Below are positions 35,288 through 44,950 of a stretch of 64,000 bases of DNA, piece by piece (the first letter of the stretch is position 1; each line of letters begins with the position of its first letter). The stretch is from Bradyrhizobium sp. Ec3.3 (GTDB lineage: Bacteria; Pseudomonadota; Alphaproteobacteria; Rhizobiales; Xanthobacteraceae), in contig NZ_AXAS01000028.1 in NCBI RefSeq assembly GCF_000472925.1, forward strand, positions 658 to 64,657, read 5' to 3'. The notes below the pieces were generated by a model. It did no database searches. It was not told the origin of the DNA and saw nothing but the letters and a program-made list of their open reading frames with translations. A program made the translations under genes and the position numbers.

Positions 35288-37336
35288 TTAGGCTGGCTCT
35301 GCCATACGATCGCAGTCGTTCTGCACCCAAGTAGCGCGTGAGGGAGGATGCAGGCGAACACGCCGCTGATCCCATAGGCTCCGTAGTTCTTTGACGAGAA
35401 CTTCGCGCTCGGCCTGATCCAATGTCATCGAATTGAAGAGGTCGCGGAGGACGGCTTCGCCTTTGATCCTCATCAGCAGATCGAACACGTTATCTGAAAT
35501 GCGCACACCACCACCGCCGGAAAAGGTCATGCGGATCTCGCATACCGTCTCCTGTCGATCTCGTGCTGTGTGTGCGCGGACGCGATACAGGGATGCATAA
35601 GGCGGCAGTGAAACCGCGAGCGAGGTCCAATCCTCGAGCGTTGCAGCGCGCTTTTTGACAAGGAACGGCCCAACTACGAGAGCATCGAGTTCGGTCGTCA
35701 GAAATGTCGCAACAGCATCTGCAACCGAATCCACGATCGGCTCGGCATTGTTGTTAAAGGAGGTATTGAGCAGAACCGGGATGCCCGTCCGTTTCTTGAA
35801 CTCATCGATAAGCCGCCAGTAGGCTGGATTCGACCTGCGCGACACTGTTTGCAGCCGAGCAGTACCATCAACATGCGTAATGGCGCCCAGCAAGCCGCGC
35901 TTGGCATCACGTACGCCAACTACGAAGTTCATGAAGGGAAATTCGCCCGTTCCGGCCGGGAGATCGAAATATTCGCGCGCATCCTCCTCCAATACGGAAG
36001 GCGCGAACGGTCGATAGCCCTCGCGCTTCTTGACCATCGCGTTTATGCGATCCTTGTTCGCCGCAGGTCGGGGATCGGCGAGAATACTGCGGTTACCCAG
36101 CGCACGTGGTCCGAACTCCGACCGACCCTGCACCCATCCGATTACTGCGCCGTTTGCCATCCAATCGGCCGCTCTGCCCGCCACGTCATCGCTGCGTTCG
36201 ACGTCGAGATGTCCGGCCCATGCCGCCAATTCCTGCTCCACGGCACGCTCGGTCCCGAGATCTGGCCCCCAATAGACCTCCTTCAGCCGCTCGCGCGGCG
36301 CGGGCCGTCCAACCTCATCAGATGCCATCAACGCAGCGCCTAGGGCGCAGCCTGCGTCATGCGCCGCGGGTTGCACGAAGATCTCCTCGAAAAGCCCCGA
36401 ATACAGCAGCTTACCATTGACGGTGCAGTTGTGGGCCACACCACCAGCCAAGCATAGCCGCTTCATGCCCGTGGCTTCGCGGTAATGCCGAACTATGTGA
36501 AACACGATTCGTTCGAGCGCTTCCTGCAATGACGCGCTGACATCTCGATGCTGCTGGGTGAATGGCATTCCTTTTCGTCGGACCTGAATATTGCGGACCA
36601 ACGCCGGTCCGATGCGATCCAGGTAGAGCCGGTAGCCCCCGTTCTCAGAGAGCTCGTAGAACCGCTCAAACAGCTTGCGATAAGGCGCGGGATCGCCATA
36701 AGGAGCAAGGCCCATGACCTTGTATTCATCGAACAAGCTATAACCCAGATACCGGATCGTCTCGAGATAAAATAGCCCCAAAGAGTTGCTCTCCGGGAAG
36801 CTCTCGAGTTGATTGACTTCGCTTCCGGACCCGATCGCTACGAGACCGGAGAGAAACTCACCACCGCCATCGATTGCGAGGACCAGACTCTGCTCAAATC
36901 CGGACATTGCAAATGCACTTACTGCGTGCGCCTGGTGGTGACTTACGAATGAGACGCGCGATGGATCAACTTCGGTGTTGAACTCCTGAGCTAGCATCGT
37001 CCGGAGCAGGAGCCTGGCATCAATCGGAATGGCGTCGGATGGCTGCGAGACAAACAGGCGTTCGAGCATTGCATTGCAATACGCTTCGGTCGCATAGAAC
37101 GCGATGCGATCGACGTCGCTAAGTCGAACACCGGCAGCATCGAGACAGTATTGGATCGAGTTGCTTGGAAATTTATTGGAATGCTTGACCCGATTGAGGC
37201 GTTCTTCTTCGACGGCCGCTATCACACGACCGTCACGCACGAGCACAGCAGCGCCGTCGTGAAGAAATGTACTTGGAAGCTCGGGTCGGAATTCAAACAC
37301 CTTGTCTAATCCGCCGCTCAATCCGAGACACAGCAT
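35288..37336 (-). CDS. nolO: NolO, Nod-factor 3-O-carbamoyltransferase
   Basis: ATG 37336 is preferred to ATG 37348 because TGGAGAG lies 5 bases before it. The 682-residue product begins MLCLGLSGGLDKVFEF and belongs to the NodU/CmcH/TobZ family: HHQAHAVSAF near 135, LCLAGGVAHNCTVNGKLL near 310, GRSEFGPRALGNRSILADPR near 410 and NTSFNNNAEPIV near 515. It is longer than NodU by a C-terminal part, as usual for NolO. It adds a carbamoyl group (from carbamoyl phosphate) near O-3 of the non-reducing GlcNAc. Its TAA stop forms part of the IS target duplication, so the gene survived the insertion intact. It lies 89 bp after nodJ. Confidence 0.95.
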   Translation of the reverse strand: MLCLGLSGGLDKVFEFRPELPSTFLHDGAAVLVRDGRVIAAVEEERLNRVKHSNKFPSNSIQYCLDAAGVRLSDVDRIAFYATEAYCNAMLERLFVSQPSDAIPIDARLLLRTMLAQEFNTEVDPSRVSFVSHHQAHAVSAFAMSGFEQSLVLAIDGGGEFLSGLVAIGSGSEVNQLESFPESNSLGLFYLETIRYLGYSLFDEYKVMGLAPYGDPAPYRKLFERFYELSENGGYRLYLDRIGPALVRNIQVRRKGMPFTQQHRDVSASLQEALERIVFHIVRHYREATGMKRLCLAGGVAHNCTVNGKLLYSGLFEEIFVQPAAHDAGCALGAALMASDEVGRPAPRERLKEVYWGPDLGTERAVEQELAAWAGHLDVERSDDVAGRAADWMANGAVIGWVQGRSEFGPRALGNRSILADPRPAANKDRINAMVKKREGYRPFAPSVLEEDAREYFDLPAGTGEFPFMNFVVGVRDAKRGLLGAITHVDGTARLQTVSRRSNPAYWRLIDEFKKRTGIPVLLNTSFNNNAEPIVDSVADAVATFLTTELDALVVGPFLVKKRAATLEDWTSLAVSLPPYASLYRVRAHTARDRQETVCEIRMTFSGGGGVRISDNVFDLLMRIKGEAVLRDLFNSMTLDQAEREVLVKELRSLWDQRRVRLHPPSRATWVQNDCDRMAEPA

Positions 37337-37425
37337 CTTACTCTCCATCTATTGTAAGAGGGCTCTATTGGGACAACCCGGCTCACAGTTGCTCGCTGCG
37401 GCGTCGTGTTTTCCACTGCGGCCTC

Positions 37426-38217
37426 TCAGCGCATGAGGCGCCGGAGAAGTAGCGCAACCGACAACAAGAATGGCACGACCGCATAAATGCAGAGTGCGCC
37501 TATATGCATACCGACGCTGCCGATTGGCCGCCCGAGCATCGCCGGGCGAATGAGCTCAATCGAATGCTCCAGCGGCAACAGGCCTGCTACGAACTGGAAG
37601 GCCGCGGGCAACTGATTGATCGGAAACACTGCGCCGCAGAGGAACACCATGGGTGTAAGGACGAGTGTTTGGTAGAATACGAAATAGTCGTAGCTGGGCG
37701 CTAGGGATACGATGACCATCGCCAAACTCGCGAACACGAAACCAGTAAGAGCGATTGCGGGTAGCGCATACAGCATGGATGGCCACGCCGCGTAACCCAG
37801 TCCCGCGGCAACGATTGTGATGCCTGTGCCGGCCAGCACCGCCTTGCTGGCTGCCCATGCCACTTCTCCGAGCAGGATGTCGCCAAGAGTAAGCTGTGTG
37901 CACAGCATTGCCTCCCAGGTCCGTTGCGTGTGCATGCGGGCGAACGTTGCGTAAATCGTCTCGAAGCTTGCGGAAGTCATCGCGCTGGTCGCGACCATCC
38001 CGCCCACCAGAAAATCGATATAAGAAGTCCCGTTTACACGACCGACGATGAGTCCGAGGCCAAAGCCAAGACCGAGTAGATTGGTCATCGGATCGGCGAG
38101 ATTGCCGAGAAGCGAGGCAAGCGCGACCTTCCTCCATGCCAGATAGTTGCGTCGCCATACCGCTACCCAGTTAGACGCATTCGCGGGCATGGCCGCGCCA
38201 TAAGTCATTCTCATCAT
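37426..38217 (-). CDS. nodJ: NodJ, membrane permease of the Nod-factor exporter
   Basis: The product (263 residues) starts MMRMTYGAAMPANASNW; its ATG overlaps the nodI stop by ATGA, which decides the start over a longer upstream frame. Six hydrophobic segments are seen, e.g. LLGLGFGLGLIVG, FVFASLAMVIVSLA and GALCIYAVVPFLLSVALLL, as in ABC-2 type permeases. With NodI it exports lipochitooligosaccharides across the inner membrane. Confidence 0.96.
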   Translation of the reverse strand: MMRMTYGAAMPANASNWVAVWRRNYLAWRKVALASLLGNLADPMTNLLGLGFGLGLIVGRVNGTSYIDFLVGGMVATSAMTSASFETIYATFARMHTQRTWEAMLCTQLTLGDILLGEVAWAASKAVLAGTGITIVAAGLGYAAWPSMLYALPAIALTGFVFASLAMVIVSLAPSYDYFVFYQTLVLTPMVFLCGAVFPINQLPAAFQFVAGLLPLEHSIELIRPAMLGRPIGSVGMHIGALCIYAVVPFLLSVALLLRRLMR

Positions 38218-39128
38218 ATCTCTATCTCGCGTCCGGTCAGTCGCAAGAACACATCCTCGAGGTTCGGCGGACGCTCCAGAAGGCGCAAACCCACAGCCCC
38301 TCGCAACTGCTTCCGCACCTGCTCCAGATCGGGCGCATAGCAAAAGATCGTCTCGCCGCTTAGTTCGATGCGCTGCGCGTAAGGCCTGATCAGCTCAATA
38401 GATTCCTGCGGCTTGCCACCATAGATCTCCATGACATCGCAGCCGATCTGTTCGATGATGAGCGCCTGAGGCTCGCCTTCGGCGATCTTGCGTCCTTCCT
38501 CAAGCACGCAGAGCCTATCGCACAAGCGCTCGGCCTCTTCCATAAAATGGGTCGTCAGCAGGATCGTCTTGCCGCGCGCAAGTAGCGCACGCAGGCGCTC
38601 CCAGATCAGATGGCGCGCGTGCGGATCAAGACCGGTCGTTGGTTCGTCCATAACAAGCAGATGCGGGTCGTTGATCAGCGCGCGTGCCAGCACCAGTCGG
38701 CGCTTCATGCCGCCCGACAACTCGGCAACGCGCGCATCCGCCTTGCTCTCGAGGCGGGCAAATTCGAGAAGTGATGGAATGACCGCACCGATTTCACCTG
38801 CGTTCATGCCGAAATAGCGCCCGAACACCAGCAAGTTCTCGCGGACCGTGAACTCGTTCTCGAGGTTGTCGAATTGCGGGACCACGCCCACGCCTGCGCG
38901 TGCCAAGCGAGCGTGTGCCGGTACTTGCTTGCCGAGCACCGTAATCTGGCCAGAGTCCGGCGGCACCATGCCGAGTATCATACGCACAATGGTGCTTTTG
39001 CCCGCACCATTTGGTCCGAGCAGTCCGAAGCATTCTCCCGCTGCAACGGTGAATGCCAGCTCGTTGACAACGGCTTTGCCGCGGTATGATTTGTTTACAG
39101 CGGCAAAATCGATCGCTACGCTCGACAT
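38214..39128 (-). CDS. nodI: NodI, ATPase of the Nod-factor exporter
   Basis: The 304-residue product has Walker A GPNGAGKST near residue 38, Q-loop VVPQFDNLE, ABC signature LSGGMKRRL near 138 and Walker B LLVMDEPTTGLD near 158, followed by the switch His in LLTTHFMEEAERL. It energises export by NodJ. It starts 10 bp after the nodU stop and overlaps nodJ by 4 bases. Confidence 0.97.
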   Translation of the reverse strand: MSSVAIDFAAVNKSYRGKAVVNELAFTVAAGECFGLLGPNGAGKSTIVRMILGMVPPDSGQITVLGKQVPAHARLARAGVGVVPQFDNLENEFTVRENLLVFGRYFGMNAGEIGAVIPSLLEFARLESKADARVAELSGGMKRRLVLARALINDPHLLVMDEPTTGLDPHARHLIWERLRALLARGKTILLTTHFMEEAERLCDRLCVLEEGRKIAEGEPQALIIEQIGCDVMEIYGGKPQESIELIRPYAQRIELSGETIFCYAPDLEQVRKQLRGAVGLRLLERPPNLEDVFLRLTGREIEI

Positions 39129-39137
39129 GCGTCCATC

Positions 39138-40844
39138 TCAGCTTGTCAGAGCCAGCTCGGACGACGGCACCTTGACTTCGAGCGTTTTGGTCCAGAGCAG
39201 GCCGTCGCACCAGATATGTTCGATGCGCCCCCATTTGCAGGCAGCCGCGACATCGGGGAAGAAGCCCCGTCCATGGTGATTGGCGCTGGTGTTGCAAAGC
39301 AGCGGAATGCCCGTGAGTTTTTCATATTCAATGAGAAGTTCAGCAACCTTATGCTGGGATGTTCTGCCAATCGTCTGTAATCGTGCGGATCCGTCGAGGT
39401 GCACAACGGCGGGGATTCTGTCTCGCCACTCTGGCCGCGTCTGATGGTCGAAGAGCATGTAAGGGTCCGGCGATCCAGGATCGAAAATGTCCGACGCTCG
39501 GTCCTCCAGGCATATTGGCGCAACCGGACGGAAGTGTTCGCGGAATTTGATGTCGTTGAGATAGTCCTTCATTTTCGGAGATGTCGCGGCAGCAAGAATG
39601 CTCCTGCCACCCAAGGCGCGTGGGCCGAGTTCGGCGCGGCCGTTAAGGAAGACCACGGGCTTATCAGTTGCGAGGAGTGCGGCAAGCTCGCTTATGCTGC
39701 AGGGCGCTGCGTCCCATCCCGCTGATGCATCGCCGTCTGCAAGGGCCGGACCACTATAGACCGACCACTCGAGGGGCACGAAACCTTTGTCCGCCACCAT
39801 TGCCGAGCAAGCGGCTCCGATTGCTGAACCACTGTCATTCGGGAACGGCGGCACCCAAACCGCATCGAACAGGCCAGTCGCACGTAACGCACTGTTCCAT
39901 TTGATGTTAAGACCGCAACCACCGGCTATGCATAGATTGCGCGGCCCCGGAAAGGACGAATGCCGAAGCAAAGCAAGACCCATCTCCCGCACGAGCAGAC
40001 GCTCAAGGAAAATATGAAACGATGCAAGTACATCCTCAGGTCGCTTGGTGTCTAATCGAAGTGCGCTTTCTTCCAAGAATTCGTGCGTAGCCGCAAGCGA
40101 CGCCTCGGCATTATTTATGTTCGCGCGGTAACGCCGAGCGTGCTCCGTGTCCGCCGCAAAGCGCTTCTCATAGACTTCCCTAAACACCGTCACAACGTCT
40201 TCATCAGGCGCCCCCAGACCGATATAGGCCATCAGTTTGCCCGCAACGCCAAGGTCCCAGTTGGTCCGGTTCGGCTGCCGATACGGCCCGAAGTGGTGGC
40301 CTGCGACAGCATAAGCATGGCCTATCATCGGGAATAGGCATTCGAGGAAGCGGCCCCCGCCCGGCTCTACATGATAAAGTCGTGGAAAGATGCAGCCATC
40401 CCATACGAGGCAGAAGGCCGGTTCTTTCGTTTTCGCGAACGGGCTAGTGCAGTAAGCGGAGGCAACATGGCCCGTGACGTGCGCATAGCTCTTATAGGAG
40501 AAACTCTCGCCCTCGAGCACCAGCCCATCCCCCTCGTGTGAAGATAGGAGCCCATCGGGACGTTCAACGTACGGTGCGCCTTTGAGCGTCAGATGTTCCG
40601 ACCCACTCAGGACCTGGAATTGCGTTTCGATTTCCCCGTCCCAACCGTCGATAACGAACTGATCAATATCGCGGGGATGAAGGCCGTGTTCCGCCAATGT
40701 GAGAACAACTGTGTCGAGATTCTCGATGGCTGAGTACCGTCGGTTGTTCTCGCGTTTCTCATGCTCGATGCAAAAGACCAGACGTCCATCCTCTACAAGA
40801 GCGATGGACCCGTCGTGCGTCAGCTTGATGCCACAGATGCGCAT
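39138..40844 (-). CDS. nodU: NodU, Nod-factor 6-O-carbamoyltransferase
   Basis: The 568-residue product begins MRICGIKLTHDGSIALVEDG. GRAELGPRALGGRSILA near 400 and CIAGGCGLNIKWNS near 310 are the carbamoyltransferase motifs; NTSANHHGRGFFPD near 525 follows. It carbamoylates O-6 of the non-reducing GlcNAc. It follows nodS by 25 bp. Length is that of Bradyrhizobium NodU. It is a distant paralogue of NolO further down the same operon. Confidence 0.96.
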   Translation of the reverse strand: MRICGIKLTHDGSIALVEDGRLVFCIEHEKRENNRRYSAIENLDTVVLTLAEHGLHPRDIDQFVIDGWDGEIETQFQVLSGSEHLTLKGAPYVERPDGLLSSHEGDGLVLEGESFSYKSYAHVTGHVASAYCTSPFAKTKEPAFCLVWDGCIFPRLYHVEPGGGRFLECLFPMIGHAYAVAGHHFGPYRQPNRTNWDLGVAGKLMAYIGLGAPDEDVVTVFREVYEKRFAADTEHARRYRANINNAEASLAATHEFLEESALRLDTKRPEDVLASFHIFLERLLVREMGLALLRHSSFPGPRNLCIAGGCGLNIKWNSALRATGLFDAVWVPPFPNDSGSAIGAACSAMVADKGFVPLEWSVYSGPALADGDASAGWDAAPCSISELAALLATDKPVVFLNGRAELGPRALGGRSILAAATSPKMKDYLNDIKFREHFRPVAPICLEDRASDIFDPGSPDPYMLFDHQTRPEWRDRIPAVVHLDGSARLQTIGRTSQHKVAELLIEYEKLTGIPLLCNTSANHHGRGFFPDVAAACKWGRIEHIWCDGLLWTKTLEVKVPSSELALTS

Positions 40845-40869
40845 AGTGCCTCGATGCTAAGGTCGGTTT

Positions 40870-41481
40870 TTAGATGGAAGGGAAGACCGAATTCCGAAAA
40901 CAAGCGAGCAAGCAATCTTCGTTGGCCGACTCGCCCTGACATTGCACCCGGTCGACCTCGACCAATGTTTCGTTCAACATTGCGATGATCGTTTCGGCGC
41001 CGGCAGCATGTCCCCAGCCGCGGCAGGTGGCATCACGAGCTGATCCGAAAACCAGATGACCATTCGGCGCAAGCATTCCCACCAAATTGCCGATGGCCGT
41101 ACGCATCTCGGCAATATCGCGGAGGTAGTAGAGCACTTCCGCCACCACGATCAAGTCGAACCGTTCCGTTCGAGAGAACCGCTGAATGTCAGAGACTATC
41201 CATGTGATGTGCGACCATCGCTTCGTCCGTTGACTCGCCCGACCGATCGCTCGCGGCACGACGTCGACGACTGTAAGTCGTCCGCAGTGGGGCGCCAGCT
41301 TCTCCGTGAATGCGCCGGCTGCGCACCCGACCTCGAGCGCATTCGTGATGAAGCCGTTGGAAAGCGAAAGCCGGAGCATTTGCGTATGACGCTCTCGCTC
41401 GAACGGATTGCCGTCCAACCGCCATGGATCATCGGCAGTTAATTCTCGTTCTAACGATTGATAACTGTTATCCGGGTTCAT
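40870..41481 (-). CDS. nodS: NodS, Nod-factor N-methyltransferase
   Basis: The 203-residue product has the S-adenosylmethionine-binding motif ALEVGCAAGAFTEKLAP near residue 50 and VVDVVPRAIGRA, FDLIVVAEVLYYL as motifs II and post-II. It methylates the free amino group made by NodB on the non-reducing sugar. It starts 14 bp after the nodC stop, inside the nod operon. Confidence 0.96.
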   Translation of the reverse strand: MNPDNSYQSLERELTADDPWRLDGNPFERERHTQMLRLSLSNGFITNALEVGCAAGAFTEKLAPHCGRLTVVDVVPRAIGRASQRTKRWSHITWIVSDIQRFSRTERFDLIVVAEVLYYLRDIAEMRTAIGNLVGMLAPNGHLVFGSARDATCRGWGHAAGAETIIAMLNETLVEVDRVQCQGESANEDCLLACFRNSVFPSI

Positions 41482-41495
41482 GAGCTATCCGCTTC

Positions 41496-42809
41496 TCAGT
41501 CCGCATCGCTTGCCGCTGCAAGTGCGGTCGTGTCACTGCTAGTTGGACGGCACGAGCTGCGAATCGGAACTGCGGATCCCGAAGGCCGGATCGGGTCTGG
41601 TTGGGACTCTGCCTTGGCTGACTTGCGTGAGAGCCAATCGCTATTGCTTAGCGTACACAACGCATAGGCCTTTACCGGAAGTAGCAGAAAGATATTGATG
41701 GGCGTGTGCAGAGCAAAAGCGAAGAATCGCAGTTGACGAGCACGCAAGGCAGCTACGCCGCATCTCACCATGGTCATTGATGCGACTATCAGAACTGTCC
41801 ACCATGGCACAGTGGCCGTAAGTGCGAGCTGCGCAATGCCCGTTACCACCGAAAGCGCCAGAAGAAGCGGACCGACGTTTTGCCCGATAACGTCCAATGT
41901 CAGGTATCGATCCAGACGGGGCAAAAGACGCAACGCAAGTAGGGTATCTCGGAAAGTGCTGCGGGCCCAGCGAAGCTGTTGGCGCAGATACGGCCCTACC
42001 CTGTCTGGAACGACTGTTGCGGCGTACGCGTCCGGAACGTACTCAGTTCGAAATCCTGCTTTCAGCATAAGAATCGTCAGATGGCGATCCTCACCAAAAT
42101 CGCTCGGCTTTCCTCGGAAGAATTGCGCTTCGTACTGATCCAGCAGCAGATCGAGAGCTGATCGTCGGTACATGGCACATGGACCGCAGCAGCACATGAC
42201 CGCGCCGAAACGAGCTTGAGCTGCGCGCTCTTCGTTGCACGCCAACCAGTACTCCATGTCGATCAACCGAGTTAACCAAGTGGCGCTCCGGTTGCTCGCC
42301 GTCAGCTGCCCCATGGCAGCGCCGATCTCATTATCTTGCATCCTCAGTGCAAGCTTCCTGACCACATCGGTCGCGAGTATCGTGTCCGAGTCGACGTTGA
42401 GGACCAGATCTCCGGATGACCGGCGGATCGCGGCAATCTGTGCCTTCCGTTTTCCAACGTTCTTTCGCAGGAGAATAAAGTTGAACCTTGAATCGTACGC
42501 ATAGGCATGATGGACGGGTGCCACATCCTCGCGATTTCCAGAACCGTCATCGACCACGTAGACGCGTAGCTGCCCGACGTAGTCTTGGCTCGCAATGGAT
42601 TCTAGGCATGCCGACAGCGTGCGCGGGTCCTCGTTGAAGCAGGGCACGATTACATCCACGCTGGGCATCGATTCAGGGCCGCCCCCATCCGATGACACCG
42701 ACGACACTCGTGTCGGCGAGGCATGGAACGCCTGCACGGACTTGTAGACCGCGGAGAGCAACGCATAAGACGAGACGACAACAGTACTAGTTGTGGCAAG
42801 CAGGTTCAT
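41496..42809 (-). CDS. nodC: NodC, N-acetylglucosaminyltransferase (chitin oligosaccharide synthase)
   Basis: The 437-residue product begins with a membrane segment (VVVSSYALLSAVY), then the GT2 catalytic domain: VIVPCFNEDP near 55, NVDSDT near 140, FGEDRHLT near 240 and QQLRWARS near 280. C-terminal helices (LLLALSVVTGIAQLALT, INIFLLLPVKAYAL) anchor it in the inner membrane. It builds the chitin tetra-/pentamer from UDP-GlcNAc. The polar C-terminal tail after the last helix looks shorter than in some Bradyrhizobium NodC (up to about 485), within family range. Confidence 0.96.
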   Translation of the reverse strand: MNLLATTSTVVVSSYALLSAVYKSVQAFHASPTRVSSVSSDGGGPESMPSVDVIVPCFNEDPRTLSACLESIASQDYVGQLRVYVVDDGSGNREDVAPVHHAYAYDSRFNFILLRKNVGKRKAQIAAIRRSSGDLVLNVDSDTILATDVVRKLALRMQDNEIGAAMGQLTASNRSATWLTRLIDMEYWLACNEERAAQARFGAVMCCCGPCAMYRRSALDLLLDQYEAQFFRGKPSDFGEDRHLTILMLKAGFRTEYVPDAYAATVVPDRVGPYLRQQLRWARSTFRDTLLALRLLPRLDRYLTLDVIGQNVGPLLLALSVVTGIAQLALTATVPWWTVLIVASMTMVRCGVAALRARQLRFFAFALHTPINIFLLLPVKAYALCTLSNSDWLSRKSAKAESQPDPIRPSGSAVPIRSSCRPTSSDTTALAAASDAD

Positions 42810-42824
42810 TGGGACGCCAATTGT

Positions 42825-43484
42825 TCAATGAGTTTGCGGAAGCGGGCGGATCGCGAAACCGCGATCGTGCAAGGCTGGAATAAGTTGGGAGAGTGCCTTC
42901 ACCGTCTGGTGGCGCAGACCGGCATGAATGCCCCGTCCCAACTCGTCGGGCGGGCATCCATCATGCAGGAGAACGATCGCACCTGGGCGGACAGAGGCTA
43001 ACACTGTTTCGACGATCGTATCCACGCCGGGACAGGACCAGTCGCGCGGGTCCACTGACCAGTGGAGAGCGTTAAGTCCGGCCTTCGCTGACTTGGCCAG
43101 CACTGCTTCGGTCCAAATGCCATACGGCGCGCGCACGCGTCGCACCGAGGCCTGAGGGCATGCGCTCCTGATGGCGCTACTCGCGGTCATTATTTCAAAC
43201 TGCACTTCGTCGGGGTCGCATCTGGACAGATCCGGATGTGTCATCGTGTGGTTCGCGACCTCGTGCTCTTCCGCGATCATCCGACGGATCAGCTTTGGCT
43301 CATCCGTCGCGTACGTGCCAATGACGCAGAACGTCGCCGGCGCGCGGTACTCCGCCAGCACATCGAGAATATCCGGCGTGCAGTATGGATTAGGCCCGTC
43401 ATCGAACGTCAGATAGACGCTGTGGCGAGCGGTGTCCGTGAGGCGCTTGCTGTCCGCTTCGAAGAAGCAACTAGTGTGTTTCAC
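42825..43484 (-). CDS. nodB: NodB, chitooligosaccharide deacetylase
   Basis: The 219-residue product carries the polysaccharide deacetylase motif TFDDGPNPYC near residue 28 (Asp-Asp), HTMTHPDLS near 78 (metal-binding HxxxH), RAPYGIWTEAVL near 115 and HDGCPPDEL near 177. It removes the acetyl group from the non-reducing GlcNAc, giving the amine used by NodA. Its ATG overlaps the nodA stop by 4 bases; nodC follows after 15 bp. Confidence 0.97.
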   Translation of the reverse strand: MKHTSCFFEADSKRLTDTARHSVYLTFDDGPNPYCTPDILDVLAEYRAPATFCVIGTYATDEPKLIRRMIAEEHEVANHTMTHPDLSRCDPDEVQFEIMTASSAIRSACPQASVRRVRAPYGIWTEAVLAKSAKAGLNALHWSVDPRDWSCPGVDTIVETVLASVRPGAIVLLHDGCPPDELGRGIHAGLRHQTVKALSQLIPALHDRGFAIRPLPQTH

Positions 43485-44074
43485 AGCTCTGGCCCATTAC
43501 GCTCGATGACTGTGCCGGTGGGCCACTCGCTCATCGACCGCGCTATAGGGAACACTACAAGCAGCGCGTCATCGACCCGAGTTGGGGGCAGGTTGGCATA
43601 GATATCCGGAAGAGTTGATCGGACGCGAATGCCCGGAACGATTGTCGCCATTCCTGGGCGGCCGAGCAGCCTAAAGATGTGCTCTTTGAGTTCATGTCGA
43701 ACCGTACCGAAGCCGAAGGGGACGCCGAGCTCCTGCAACACGGGATACATCACGCGCATGGAATGACTGATTCCGAGTCCTTCGAGATCCGGACGTACCG
43801 CGTACAATCCAAGTTCGGCCACCAACAGATCGATTTCACCGACTTTGATGAACCGGCGCAATGCGCCGATATGAGCCGCCACGCCGCGATCATCGTAGCC
43901 AACTACCCGGAGTTCCGGTCTCGCGCCGGCCCAGCTTCGATTGCCTTCAAACGGTTTTGCGTTGAACGCCCCGGTCGGCCCGTAGGCGCTTCGAAAGAAC
44001 TCGGAGATTTGGACGTGGTCGGCGAGTTGTAAGTCATTTTCCCAGCACGTCCTCCACTGGAGTTGAGGGCGCAT
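43481..44074 (-). CDS. nodA: NodA, Nod-factor N-acyltransferase
   Basis: The 197-residue product starts MRPQLQWRTCWENDLQLADH and has the family blocks YGPTGAFNAKPFEGNRSWAG, GLYAVRPDLEGLGISHSMRV and RSMSEWPTGTVIERNGPEL, the invariant C-terminus. It transfers a fatty acyl chain to the amine exposed by NodB. No nodE/F lies in this window, so a common C16-C18 chain is likely. Length and start fit the 196-residue class of NodA. It is the first firmly identified gene of the operon; the nod box lies about 875 bp upstream, with a possible nodK/nodY between. Confidence 0.97.
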   Translation of the reverse strand: MRPQLQWRTCWENDLQLADHVQISEFFRSAYGPTGAFNAKPFEGNRSWAGARPELRVVGYDDRGVAAHIGALRRFIKVGEIDLLVAELGLYAVRPDLEGLGISHSMRVMYPVLQELGVPFGFGTVRHELKEHIFRLLGRPGMATIVPGIRVRSTLPDIYANLPPTRVDDALLVVFPIARSMSEWPTGTVIERNGPEL

Positions 44075-44115
44075 GAAAGACTCTCCTGCTTCTTGCTACG
44101 TTCCTGAGGCACGCA

Positions 44116-44505
44116 TCAAGCGAGCGACGGGCAGTGTGACGGTACTCGTTCGATGGGGTCGTCAGCGAATGGGGGGAATGTTGGCTTGTGGACGGCGTTA
44201 AGATCGCATCGCGTGGGGAGCCGGCCAATTTGCATGCTCCTCTGGTGTGTGCCGCGGCTCATTATCGCCGTTGTCTCCAGGCGAGTGGCGACCGGCTCTG
44301 TTACAGGTCGCGCTCTGTCTACTGTCTCAAATCCTCCGCGGCCGCGATGTGTGGTACTCAAGTTATCGAAGGACCACCCAGTTACCCAATCATATCGAGG
44401 TAGACGCCCTCCATTGAATGGTATGCGGAGCATATACGATGGTTTAAATCGCGCTCCTGGCCGCATTATTGAGCCGCCTACAGTTGCAGTGGGAGACGAC
44501 CCCAT
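44116..44505 (-). CDS. Candidate NodK/NodY-type protein between nod box and nodA
   Basis: Bradyrhizobia carry a gene (nodY or nodK, about 130-140 codons) between the nod box and nodA. The only sizeable leftward frame here is open from 44886 to 44116; an ATG at 44505 gives a 129-residue product with MRPGARFKPSYMLRIPFNGG, RYDWVTGWSFDNLST and PVATRLETTAIMSRG. Codon use is mediocre and no strong RBS is seen, so this may be a decayed copy. I could not confirm similarity to NodK/NodY from memory; the call is from position, strand and length. Confidence 0.4.
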   Translation of the reverse strand: MGSSPTATVGGSIMRPGARFKPSYMLRIPFNGGRLPRYDWVTGWSFDNLSTTHRGRGGFETVDRARPVTEPVATRLETTAIMSRGTHQRSMQIGRLPTRCDLNAVHKPTFPPFADDPIERVPSHCPSLA

Positions 44506-44950
44506 TGTAGAAACTGTCTCGAACGGGCGACGGGGCTGCGACTCCGCTGCAAGCGACGTCACGCTCCTCTGGCCGCACGGCAGATATGCTGATCGCGGGC
44601 ACGGAAAGCAGGACACGAGGGTGTTAGCCGCGGCTTCATTTGCCTCGTCCAATATCTGGCGCCGAGCTTGATGCGCGCGACGAACTTGTTGCCGCTCATT
44701 TGTTCTCTTAAAGCGGGCATGACGGCTCGCCGCGTGTGCGCTCGGCCAGCGCTCGCATGAGTGGTTAACACTGGAATCGATGCAATGCATTCGGATGTGA
44801 CAATACAATGACGGACGCCGAGCTAAGCTGTTGCGCACAACCGCTGACGACACTCCATCACCAATGCTTGCGATTTGCGGTGCCACGCTCTGCTTCTCCG
44901 AAACCTACCCGATTGCTCAGGTACTGGAGATTTCCTAGACGGCGCCGAGC
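44506..44950 (-). other. Leader between nod box and the candidate nodK/nodY
   Basis: Nothing firm is seen. The candidate frame stays open back to 44886, so the coding region could be longer. Confidence 0.4.
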
